From the NCBI GenBank assembly GCA_030142905.1, contig JASJOG010000628.1, forward strand, positions 19,966-83,965: DNA of 64,000 nt, given 5' to 3'. The translations under genes were made by a program, and so were the position numbers. Numbering within the stretch: the first letter of the stretch is position 1; the number at the start of each line of letters is the position of its first letter. Of this stretch, positions 45,730-54,927 are shown one piece after another. The stretch comes from Heliopora coerulea (taxonomy: Eukaryota; Cnidaria; Anthozoa; Scleralcyonacea; Helioporidae). The notes under the pieces were generated by a model, which was not told the DNA's origin, made no database searches, and worked only from the letters and a program-made list of their open reading frames with translations.

Positions 45730-45936
45730 TTGTGTTCTGGTGAGGTAACTTCTCAAAGCTAATAACAAGAACTCGCAAACTCTCTTTCTTCGTACTCGTC
45801 TCTGGTTTGACCATGCTAACAGGGCATTTCTTTTTCTTCTTCTCAATTCACTTAATTGTTTTAAGCGCTCGTATTGAACAACAGCTATAACATTACTAAT
45901 CAGTTGACTCACTTCCGCCATTTTGTTTACCTTCAA
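45730..45936 (-). pseudogene. Harbinger-2 transposase, N-terminal exon
   Basis: MKVNKMAEVSQLISNVIAVV followed by a very basic RRRKRNALLAWSNQRRVRRK segment, reading YLTRTQRRFG at the P-element edge. With the P element and one copy of CCCAAATC removed, the frame runs on as QRRFGVEPGRTG into 34770. The intact junction shows the P element landed in a transposase exon. Basic N-termini of this kind are usual in Harbinger transposases. Confidence 0.78.
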
Positions 45937-46065
45937 GCAGGCAAGTACCCTAAAATCAGGTCAGACCTGGAATAGATTTCACTCCAATGTGAACACAAAA
46001 TTTTATCGAACCGAGATCGACCTCGGATCGATCCAGATTTTAGGACTATAGTGTGAACGGGCCCT

Positions 46066-46985
46066 AAGAGTTTCTCGACAGTGCTTTTTAAAATAAAAAC
46101 TATACCTCCAAGAAAATTATAGAAGAATTTGATATTTCTGTCAGCCAGTGGATGGACCACAACATTATGCAGTCCATCAAGAATGCTTGATTTTTCTCTG
46201 CTTTGGTTTATGAAACGATTAACATATCTATAGTAGAAGAAATTAGCATATGCGGATGATTGGGAATACTTGTAATCCTGAAGAGCACTTCCAAGATTCT
46301 GTTAATTTGAGGGTACAAGATGCAGCTGCTCAAAGAACATAAACTATTACAAATTTCGTGAAACAAATGAAAGCGGCAAAAATTACCGAAGCCAGATCTA
46401 ATGACCAGGACTGGGAAACAGGAGTCTTCAGAGCTGGTGAGCATTCTACAGAGACGCCGAAATGGAAAAAATTGTTGGTGGGACGTAATCCATTGTAATC
46501 TATGTACCCTTTTAAAATAAAAAGCAAAGCTTGTGATTCTATTTTACTGTATTCTCACCCATCGTGTTCATGTTTTTTGATTAAAATAGAGCTAGTTTTA
46601 AGAATACAAATAGAAAATTACTTTGAACGATTTACTTGAAACTACATGACTTGCGCCATGTAATAATTCAAAGTAATAATTGAAATTTTAAATCTTATTT
46701 CCAGCTGCAATACTGAAACTATCTTCTATCTAGACATCCTAAAGTATCTTCTGCATTTGAGATTAGCAGATCAAATTCCACTCTACGCCGGTATGAACGT
46801 TCCCTCGGATGGAGTCTTGGGAGGAAATCTCTCTATCGATACGAAGTGTAATGGCTCATGCGAAAGTAAACTATCTTAACTTTTCGTAATAATTTTAAAA
46901 TTATAAGACATTAAACAATTTTAAAATTGTTAGCCAAGTTCTCACCATTTTAAGTAATTAAACGAGTCAAAGTCGGTGGGGTTAT
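46066..46985. other. No gene identified
   Basis: The plus strand at about 46310-46470 reads NLRVQDAAAQRT and, after a stop, KITEARSNDQDWETGVF; this looks compositionally coding but no family was recognised. Confidence 0.35.
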
Positions 46986-47900
46986 TTCGAACGTCTTGGT
47001 TATTCATACTGCACAAGATTTTGTCTTCGGGTTTCGAGGCCAAATTTAAAGCAAATGGTACATACCAAAAAGTTCAAAGGTTGGTAACTGCCGTGACTGT
47101 TCTAAAAGAATTCCAAGGTTTGAAGCAAAGGCCTTTCGTCAGAGAAAGAAACGTGATCTGAAATAGGAGTAACAACTAGACTAGGTTCTATACGAAAAGG
47201 AGTCATGTAATAAAAAGTTAACCAATGAAATGTGAGAAGCAAAAACAAACAAATCAACGACTAGGTAACTACCAGGTAGTCATTTGCTATTTTTAAACAA
47301 CAATCAGCGAACCGGCATTGGGTTAAGCCCCCAGATTGTGAAACAATACACAAGTTTAACACATTTCCCATGAAAACTTGAGCGTTAGATGAAAGTTATC
47401 GACGAAACTGATGAAGCACTCTAAGTCCGCACATGAGCATGATGCTGTAGCGAAACAGTCATCGATGAATCTTCCAGAGAAATCGATTATGGGGCCTGTG
47501 TACTGCTCAAAGATATGTTGTTGAACATAACCGACAAATAAGTTAACGTAACTAGGACCCATCTTGGTGCCCATAGCTACGCCGCTTATCTGTTGGTAAT
47601 GTTCACCATCAAATGAAGAATTATTAAGGGTTAGCACTAGTTCTGCCAAGCGAAGTAATGTAACAGTTGGAGGTTCTAAAACGGTTCCTTAGTAGAAGAA
47701 CTTTAGAGCTTCAAGGCCATCGCGATGAGGTATGACGGTGTATGAGGAAGGATATATATCAGCACTACTCCAAGTGAACGAACTAATACCAGACATGTTT
47801 GAGGAAGTTGATCGTCCAGGTTAGTGTAGACTTGGGAAAGACTGTTGGTTGAAGTGACTGACGTTTTGACAGCCTTAGCGGCGGTCATCTTCAGAGTCAA
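46986..47900 (-). mobile_element. Penelope-like element (PLE), copy A
   Basis: Reverse complement of parts of copies B and C: 47000-47350 matches 55385-55665, and 47356-47700 matches the RT piece at 55090-55400. Carries an RT fragment and a half-hammerhead motif, and meets copy B at a large palindrome (47792-48009), giving a head-to-head arrangement. Confidence 0.82.
47356..47760 (-). pseudogene. PLE reverse transcriptase fragment
   Basis: IPHRDGLEALKFFY, a stop, TVLEPPTVTLLRLAELVLTL, then HYQQISGVAMGTKMGPSYVN and SGRFIDDCF, the Penelope-type RT active site (YIDD; FIDD here), then FISFVDNFHLTLKFSWE. PLE RTs are related to telomerase rather than to LTR or LINE RTs. The N-terminal and downstream parts are missing. 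Confidence 0.88.
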
Positions 47901-48009
47901 AAGGCTCTGAAGATGACCGCCGCTAAGGCTGTCGAAATGTCAGTCACTTCAACCAACAGTCTTTCTTAAGACTACACTAACCTGGACGATCAACTTCCTC
48001 AAACATGTC
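47792..48009. repeat. Palindrome with arms of about 105 bp
   Basis: Arms 47792-47896 and 47905-48009 are complementary with few mismatches around a centre TCAAAAGG. It sits at the junction of oppositely oriented PLE copies A and B, so it likely arose by head-to-head joining of PLE 5' regions. Confidence 0.92.
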
Positions 48010-48061
48010 ATGATTCTCCCAGGTTCAAACCATTTACTTTAATACCAGACAATTAGAGAAA

Positions 48062-48118
48062 AACTCTACTTGACCACGGCTGGGATTCGATCCCGCGACC
48101 TTCGGTTTACTAGTCCGA
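48062..48118 (-). repeat. tRNA-Thr-like sequence
   Basis: On the minus strand GTCGGACTAGTAAACCGAAG followed by GTCGCGGGATCGAATCCCAG: anticodon-arm and T-arm-like parts identical in form to 56153-56226. Truncated at the 5' side. Confidence 0.7.
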
Positions 48119-48124
48119 CTCTTC

Positions 48125-48450
48125 TTCCTCCAACATCGTTTATTGCATATCCTGCAGCAAATGCCATAAACTCTACATCGGTGAGACTGGCCGACCTCTC
48201 TCTGACAGGTTTGTCAAACATCTTCGTTCCGTAAGAAACAACGATGTTGACACCCTGTCACCCGACAGTTCAATAGCTCTAATCATTCTGTTTAAGATAT
48301 GAAAGTTTCTGCTATCTCCTCAATCTTCGGTGGCAACGATAGCCGCAAGAGGCAAAAAAGGTGTCTGATTTTAAAGCTAGGAACCACTCATTTCTATGGA
48401 CTCAACGAACGTTTTTTCTTTTATTTAACCACTCATAACTTTTTGTTTTT
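48125..48450 (+). pseudogene. PLE GIY-YIG endonuclease
   Basis: NIVYCISC.KCHKLYIGETG gives the IY...YIGETG core of the GIY-YIG fold, followed by RPLSDRFVKHLRSVRNND. After a frameshift, MKVSAISSIFGGNDSRKRQK and TTHFYGLNERF complete the family block. This domain makes the first-strand nick for PLE insertion. Two frameshifts make it inactive. Confidence 0.88.
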
Positions 48451-48740
48451 GTCTAGCATGGGCAGATAAAAACATCAGCTTCCGCACTGTTTACCCTGTT
48501 TTCGTCTTTCTTTTACCACATACATATTTCTATTGCCCTGGCAAAAATCTGGGGGTTTAACTTAATGCCGGTTCGCTGATTGTTGTTTAAAAATGGCAAA
48601 TGACTTCCTGGTGGTTACCTAGTCGTTGATTTGTTTGTTTTTGCTTCTCACATTTCATTGGTTAACTTTTTATTGCATGACTCTTTTTTGTATAAAACCT
48701 AGTCTAGTTGTTACTCCTATTTCAGAACACGTTTCTTTCT

Positions 48741-48770
48741 CTGACGAAAGGCCTATGCTTGAAACGTTGG
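48741..48770 (+). ncRNA. Hammerhead-like core in PLE copy B
   Basis: CTGACGA (conserved core 1), a short AAG/CTT stem II with GCCTATG loop, and GAAAC (core 2). A plausible stem III partner is disrupted in this copy. PLE terminal repeats are known to carry hammerhead motifs; stem I does not close here, so activity is unlikely. Confidence 0.5.
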
Positions 48771-49290
48771 AATTCATTTAGATCAGTTGAGGCAGTTACA
48801 GAGATGGAAGAGGGGGATCATGGCCACCGACTCTCAACAAAGGGAATAATGGTGTTGGCAAAGAAGAAGAAGAAGAAGGTAGTTACCAACTTTTGAACTT
48901 TTTACATTGTTTAACACTGTCTACGCAGTATTCTATTTTTATATCATACGCCGAACGCAAGCAACGCCAACGAATTTATTAGAAACAAGTGAATAGTACT
49001 TCAGAATTTACACCGGATGCGAATCACATGAAAACATGAACATGTTTTCATGTTCATGTTTTTTACTACCCCCATCCCCCACCCACCCACGCAACAAAAT
49101 GAAGGACCAATCGGAAAAGAGAAAGTGAACTAATCCTGCGCATTATAGCTACAACAAAGAACAAATCACACACGTAAAAGTTAACGTAAGTAAGAAGCAA
49201 ACCCTGAGAAACAAAAACTTTTAAATTAAGATCGGTAATATCCTACACTACATAATTGTGCGTTGCCTTCGTATAAAGACCAATCCACGG

Positions 49291-52200
49291 GCTTGATTAC
49301 GGCATGCTCCTTATTTTTCATTTTTTTAATTATGTCGTGTACCCATGGCCGTTTCTGTTGTCTTTGATGTATCCGACGAAGAAAGAGATGCGCTGCTACT
49401 TGACGAATCTTCGTAATGTAGATTTACGTCCAGGAGGACTTTATTTAAGATTTCACGCGTAGTCAGAATAAGCGCAATGTAATAAATTACCCTTCGCCCA
49501 CGTCCATTGTACATGCCCCTTATATATGTTCATTGATGAGAAAGCAAATGGATAACAGACACAACCAGTTGATATTTTAATTTGTGTATATAGAAGAATT
49601 TAGACTGATGTTATAAATTGTCAGGTTGATTACAACAGGCAGCTGTCTTGTTTTAGTCAAGCGGATTCGTGAGCTTAGATGGGTTGGGAAGAACACCGAA
49701 TTCAAAACAAAATACTCAATCTAAGGTGAGAGCCACTGACCTCATTGAAACTTTCGAGAGTGGCATTGTTTTGGAAATTTAATCGAAACATGAGGCTTGT
49801 TGAATAGACCGCTGTTATTTTGTTGGAAAAGGTTCTTCAATTTTTAGGTCTGTACAAAAGCGCGCAGTACCGAGTGTAGTGGGATTTGGTATCATTAGAA
49901 TTGCTAATATTGTACCACTGTATATAAGTAGGTAGCATTTTAAATAAAGTAGCATTTTTGTCTAATGTGCTTGGGCTAAACGGTACGAAACATTACACCG
50001 AGATTGCCAGACAATTTTCGACACGTTTCCTTAATTGTCGGTGTGACATCACTACATCAACAGAGTGCAGATTTAGGTGGGCTCTAGAACGTAGCTACTG
50101 AGGTCAGGTAACTGTATGGACACTGAGACTAGAAGATTAAGTATTTTATTTACCTGATATCATCTTACCTGAGATTCAGGACAATCCTGAAATGTCAATG
50201 GTCCTAAGATTCAGGATTATCCTGCATATTATGGCTATGGTTAGGATTAGGATTAGGATTAAAATTATGGTTAGGATTATGTAACTTATTTCACCGAAAA
50301 TAAAAATTTCGAGAAAACGATTTTTGGGAGTAAGACGACCTTATGACCATTCAAGAATGCTATCTTAAAAACAAGGTTGGTTTATTAGTTTACTTCCAAT
50401 ATTTGATCTCCCTCTTATCACATTGAATAGTGTGCTAAGAAATATGGATAATTTTAATGAATTACCTCTAGTAAGAAAGATGCAGGGTGGACGGTCACCC
50501 TTCAGTGTTTCACAGAACCATTCTATGGTAGGTGTGAAGTGCGATAAGAAAGTGAGTAGGGGTGAGACATACTTTGCTAAGCATTTCAAATAGCTTACTG
50601 TACGTTTATTTGCCTTTCGTCACTATTCATCCTCACGAAAATAAGATGTATACGGCCTCTAAAAATTGCCTTCTGAGAAGTTCCATATTTCTTACTCTTT
50701 CAGGAACAATGCCCCAAGGTAATATCTTTTTTCTGGTCTCCATTCTACCGTTAACTTTTTTCTCCGCCCTTAAAACCAGATCCATTGCTGGTGCTGCTAA
50801 TTTATAGTTGGATATGATTTAATTCTCATCCCGAATATTATGTGATAGTGGAGTGCAACCCCTATAATCTTCCTAATGTGTTCTTGTAACATTGATCAAT
50901 GTTTGGTCTTGATCTAGAAGATTGAAAACCTATATTGTCAACTCTCTCTAATACGGACATATTTCCAACCAGTATGATGACGTCATATGACACCAAAATT
51001 TGAAACAGTAAGTACAGTGCTTCAAACATAAGTTCACGAGCTGACTGTTGATAGTGATGTTCTATCGCACTGCCGTGTTTTTTGTGACAATGGATTTCAT
51101 CTGTCCGCCCACATATTCCAAAGCGTTCCAAACCTGCACCCTGTGTATGCTGCTTGATTTTCTTGCTTTTAATTTTTTTAATTTCGAAACGCTTCGCAAC
51201 GACCAGTAATCTTTTCTTAATTACCGGGTATCAAGGTGCGAGTTGCATGGGTTTTCAAAAGCCAGTGTTTCTCAGTTTCGCAATTTTAACTCGTCTTTTA
51301 AAACTTTTAGAAAACTAAAATTCATGAAAATCAAATGCATTTTTAAAACGTTAAATTAGCATTACATTAAGTGAAACTACTACTTTATAATTAACTATTA
51401 CAACTTAAAACACAGATATTAATATTTTCCGCTTGTTAGAAATGCAGTCGAAAATTTCGTAAATTTTGGATAGAAATTAAGTATGCGTAGTATAAAAATC
51501 AAAGCCCTGCATATTACTGAGAAAAGCCTTGAAATGCGGGTAATAAACTAAGGCGTCTGTTTGACAAGAGTCTTTTGTCCGTTGGAGTAGCTAAGTTGAT
51601 CACATAACCACAGAAAAACGGAGGGTACAAAGTGTAGGTGCTCATCTTAGGCACGAGGTATCCGTTTTATTAATGTGTTGGTTTATGATATGGAAATAGG
51701 CTTAACGTTGAACTCAGTTTAACGATGGTGACAATCGATGGCAACATTAGCCAATTAGGCAACGTCGCCGATTAGATGTTTCGATGTACCAGAAAACTGT
51801 CGCCGACCGAATCGCCGAACTGGTCGGTGACTTATCTGTGACTGCATGGGAACAAGGCTTAAACAACCCATGCACATGCTGATTTACTCACAGTGGGTTA
51901 CGTTTTAGATACGGACAAACACAATGACTTTAATCAATCATCCTTTTGTAGATTAGTATCTATCAATCATTTCTCTGTGGATTACCCCGGTACAAAAGGG
52001 TTCAATAAACAATTTTACAATGTCTTTGTTACCTAATCTATTGTGTGGTTTAATCTCATCAAGCACATAGAACGATCTTAATTTATACATATTTTTCGAT
52101 TACCAGTGGTTGAAATTAAATTTTTTTTTTATTCTTGATGGAAATTATTTGCTTCGATCTGGAAATGCTTTTACGTTCCTCTCAATGTTATTCTCAGAGT

Positions 52201-52346
52201 AACTTTAATCTCATTGTTTTTACGTTGTTTTGAAAGGACAAGACTGTTTTCATATTTTCCTATTAATTCGACTGTCAATTATGTCCGATACTAGAGCTAT
52301 TTTTCAGTAACTTCTTTAATTGTAGATCACCTGATGATTTCTATGT
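49291..52346. other. No gene identified
   Basis: Includes a short TTAGGA array at 50237-50276 and a 60-codon minus-strand stretch at 50640-50810 (NYKLAAPAMDLVLRAEKKVN, then KKILPWGIVPERVRNMELL), which looks coding but is of unknown family. A 62-codon minus frame at 49326-49514 is serine-rich at its end. None is firm enough to call. Confidence 0.35.
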
Positions 52347-53585
52347 TTAGCAATAATACGAAGCCCATGAGTGCTTGCGAATTGCTTGCCCGTTGCAGCA
52401 TACTTTAGTAGCAGGAGAATAGGTACGTCCACCACAGCACTTGTCTCTTTTAGACCTTGTCTTGCGAAGCCTATTTTTACAGCATAACAGAAAACATTTT
52501 CTTCCGCGTTGACAATTTGGATCTTTCCTTGGATACTTTTTTCTGCCGCAACAGACGAAAGTGTTGGAGTACACGTTAATGCCAGCAGAGCACCAGTCGA
52601 AAGTATCTATCATAACAAAAGTAAGTTTTTGTAAATTTATAGTCGTCATTGTTCCCGATGCTGATTATCGCTCGATGCCGGAAGCCATAGATCGTACGTT
52701 TGCACTCAACGTCATTGATACTTATGATGGCACAGGGTTTCATCCTTTTGTACCGGCAAAATAATTTGTCCGATTCTAATAAACACGTCGGCAAACTTAA
52801 AGATAGATGTAAAGTCAGGATGACATTTATCAGGTATCTGACTCTAACACGTTGTCGTTTGATCGGTGACAAGTAAGGCGTTTTTATATTTACAAGTTGT
52901 TTTTCTTGGCTTATCTTACAGGAAGTGCCTCGACTCGTTATCGACTTCCTTAAATGACATGGTGATGCTATGACACGAATGTCCTTGACAAGTAACTCCA
53001 TGCTTCGTAAGCCTCGTACTGTACTAGTATGAGAACATTTAGTGACTTGAGTCCAATTTATGCCATGCCTTGTAAGCTTTATGCTGAAACCTGATGCTGA
53101 AGATGCAAACATCCGCAGACTTTGGGAGTACTTTGACGAAGAGGTGAAAAACAAATTCTTCGACTTAAGGGTATTTTTAAACTTGTAAAAAGTTATCAAA
53201 ACATGGGAAAAAATCAGTATTCAAGGCAAATAAACAGGATGGGGAAGCGATTGTTCGATGTAACTTCTACAATAGTATTGGTAAAAATACATATAACTGC
53301 GATTAGACTTTTTCTTGGCAATTTGACTTTACGAATTTTGGGTGACTGTAATGGAAACTAATAAACACCATTACATTTAAACATTCTAACCTGGTTTGAC
53401 AGTTGGCTTTGAGCAATCAGGTAATCCTGCTTGACGGGTTCCAGAAACTTCCTTACCATCTTTGTTCGCACACCAACACTGACCACGGAAGCACTGAATT
53501 TGTTCGAATTGCCCATTACTTTTGCACCGAGGTTGGAACTGTCCAGCTGATGAAGAGGCCCGTTGTAACTGGCAAGGAGATAATT
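52347..53585 (-). CDS. Thyroglobulin type-1 / galaxin-like secreted protein, 3' exons (partial)
   Basis: Two exons on the minus strand. Exon A, 53391-53585, follows an acceptor CGACTAG and ends CCAG|GTTAGA; it encodes one thyroglobulin type-1 domain: PCQLQRASSSAGQFQPRC, GQFEQIQCFRGQCWC and LPDC, i.e. the C...QC...CWC...C pattern with six cysteines. Exon B, 52347-52606, follows GTTATGATAG and encodes a cysteine-rich tail with CC pairs: WCSAGINVYSNTFVCCG, CFLLCC and KCCGGRTYSPATKVCCNGQ, resembling the CCG.xxY(..)CC repeats of coral galaxins, and ends ASYYC-stop. Both exons use phase 1, and joining them gives KPDTFDWC in frame. The 784-bp intron holds only spurious frames. Upstream exons, including any signal peptide, were not found. 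Likely extracellular; a matrix role is by analogy only. Confidence 0.75.
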
Positions 53586-53985
53586 CTAGTCGGGTATGGA
53601 AAAGGGATAAACTTTGGAGTTAATAATTTCATTCTGATATCCTAGATTAGCTTAAGATTTTCAGTTTTCACAGCACCACATCAAGCGTCCATAAGGTATA
53701 GTGTAAAGAGAAAAAGTAGTTTGGAAAGGTTTAAATATCAAAGGAAAAAGCAAATATTCATCTTGACGAAATTTATAATGCGGAAAAAATAAAGCAATAG
53801 CAATATCTCCGACATTCTCAAGAATCCAACGAAACCTGTTACGGATGGCCAAAAGTTAGATTTTTCGCTACAGGTCCCGGTTGGGTCTTATAGTCATTCG
53901 TACACTCGAGATTTTCTTTCATTAGAACTATTCAACTAACAGCATTTGTGAGGTAGAGGAACGATTGTCAAGCTCTATACCCAGA
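53586..53985. other. No further exon recognised upstream of the thyroglobulin exon
   Basis: Searched by eye on the minus strand for cysteine-rich exons or a signal peptide; none seen. Confidence 0.4.
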
Positions 53986-53989
53986 AAAA

Positions 53990-54076
53990 CAATTTCTGAG
54001 CCCCAGACGGGGATCAAACCCGCAACCTTCTGATGACCGGTGAGACGCTCTAACCATTGAGCTACCAAGACTCAGA
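53990..54076 (-). repeat. tRNA-like SINE unit
   Basis: On the minus strand TAGCTCAATGGTTAGAGCGT (A-box-like) and GGTTGCGGGTTTGATCCCCG (B-box-like) with flanking CTGAGTCTTGG and GGGGCTCAG. Same family as 58385-58475, 58635-58720, 58820-58860, 63390-63475 and 63695-63770. Confidence 0.8.
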
Positions 54077-54088
54077 TGGCGAGCTAAT

Positions 54089-54140
<52 letters not shown>

Positions 54141-54419
54141 ATTTGGTTAATGTCTAAGCTTTGAACAACTGCCGTTACACATTAACCAAATACACTATTA
54201 AAGCTCTACACCTTTGTAGTGAGCACTCTCCTTTTCAGAGACCAAACAGCTACATTTATATATATATATATATAATATAGTATATATTTTGTATGTGTAT
54301 ATATATATATATATATCACTAGTCTCTAGTTAGAGCGCTCTGGCATGGCTTAGATGTACCACATGCGTGGACATTTGAGTTGCCTATATAATGTAGGCTT
54401 CTCCATCCTGCTTGTCAGC

Positions 54420-54464
54420 ACTGCACTAATGAGGCCCAAAAGGCCGAAACGGTTCCGTCTGCAG

Positions 54465-54465
<1 letters not shown>
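54420..54465 (+). ncRNA. Type I hammerhead ribozyme motif, core G5 replaced by A
   Basis: Stem I ACTGCA (54420-54425) pairs perfectly with TGCAGT (54460-54465). Core CTAATGA (54426-54432; consensus CTGANGA, so one change at G5). Stem II GGCC/GGCC with CAAAA loop (54433-54445). GAA A (54446-54449), stem III ACGG/CCGT with a 2-nt loop, and cleavage triplet GTC ending at 54459. All three stems close. The G5A change probably abolishes cleavage. The very short stem III is typical of animal type I hammerheads. Confidence 0.82.
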
Positions 54466-54512
<47 letters not shown>

Positions 54513-54574
54513 CTGCGATGATGTTTACGATGGATCCAAGAGTGCTCGATGCCATATGGGGCAGAGTTTAAATG

Positions 54575-54687
54575 TAGAGAGGTTTTGCTTAAGAGTACAT
54601 GGTTGCTACTCCGAGTTTCACGCGATCCGCGTGAAGATTGCATCCGCGTGAAACTCGGAGAAGCAACCATATACTCTTAAGCAAAAC

Positions 54688-54693
<6 letters not shown>
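54575..54693. repeat. Palindrome with GCGTGAAACTCGGAG motifs
   Basis: Arms of about 55 bp (AGAGAGGTTTTGCTTAAGAG at the outside of each) around a partly repeated centre containing CCGCGTGAA twice. On the minus strand GAAACTCGGAGTA would form a hammerhead-type stem III and GTA triplet, but no CTGANGA core is present. Confidence 0.8.
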
Positions 54694-54718
<25 letters not shown>

Positions 54719-54817
54719 CATATATATAAATGTAGCTGTTTGGTCTCTGAAAAGGAGAGTGCTCAATACAAGGTGTAGAGCTTTAATAGTCTATTTGGTT
54801 AATGTCTAAGCTTTGAG

Positions 54818-54869
54818 CAACTGCCGTTACACGGTGTTTCACGCTTACGCGATCATCATACAGAGTTGG
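54818..54869 (-). ncRNA. Degenerate type I hammerhead motif at the centre of a palindrome
   Basis: Minus strand: ATGATGA (54853-54859; consensus C at the first position is A), stem II with GTAA loop (54841-54852), GAAA, stem III ACAC/GTGT with one-base loop, triplet GTA at 54828-54830, and a stem I with an internal loop closed again by CAACT/AGTTG and continued by the long palindrome arms. Confidence 0.6.
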
Positions 54870-54927
54870 TCAAAGCTTAGACATTGACCAAATAGACTAT
54901 ACATACATATATATACTGTATATATAT

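Larger units (their letters stand above)
31075..46065. mobile_element. PIF/Harbinger element 2, host of the nested P and hAT elements
   Basis: A plus-strand Myb-like gene (31347-32617) and a minus-strand transposase in several exons (33475-34770 and 45730-45936), the two genes convergent. Terminal regions share GTGTGAAC and TAAAATC/GATCGATCCGAG motifs at 31110-31240 and 45985-46065, but the exact ends were not resolved. About 4 kb without the 10.9-kb P insertion. Confidence 0.75.
48119..49290 (+). mobile_element. PLE copy B with GIY-YIG endonuclease relic
   Basis: The 3' part of a PLE: endonuclease relic 48125-48450, then 48395-49290, a direct repeat of 54928-56045. Unlike copy C it lacks about 330 bp between two CTGGGGGTTTAAC repeats, as expected for deletion by recombination between them. 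Confidence 0.85.
54090..54910. repeat. TA-microsatellite cluster with large palindromes
   Basis: TA tracts at about 54093-54135, 54255-54316, 54466-54510 and 54692-54718 separate unique blocks. The block at 54136-54250 (TCTATTTGGTTAATGTC... to the TTCAGAGACCAAACAGC end) returns inverted at 54725-54815. A second palindrome spans 54575-54693, and a third 54790-54900. Two blocks contain hammerhead cores. Confidence 0.9.

Noticed and set aside
50237..50276. Interstitial telomere
   Set aside because: The units are TTAGGA and variants rather than TTAGGG, and the array is only about 40 bp.
52576..53199. 207-codon minus-strand ORF
   Set aside because: It overlaps the intron between the thyroglobulin and galaxin-like exons, runs through the acceptor site, and has no recognisable domain; chance open frame.
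54025..54040. CTGATGA in the tRNA-like repeats as hammerhead cores
   Set aside because: It is part of the anticodon-arm text of every tRNA-like unit and no GAAA core or closing stems follow.
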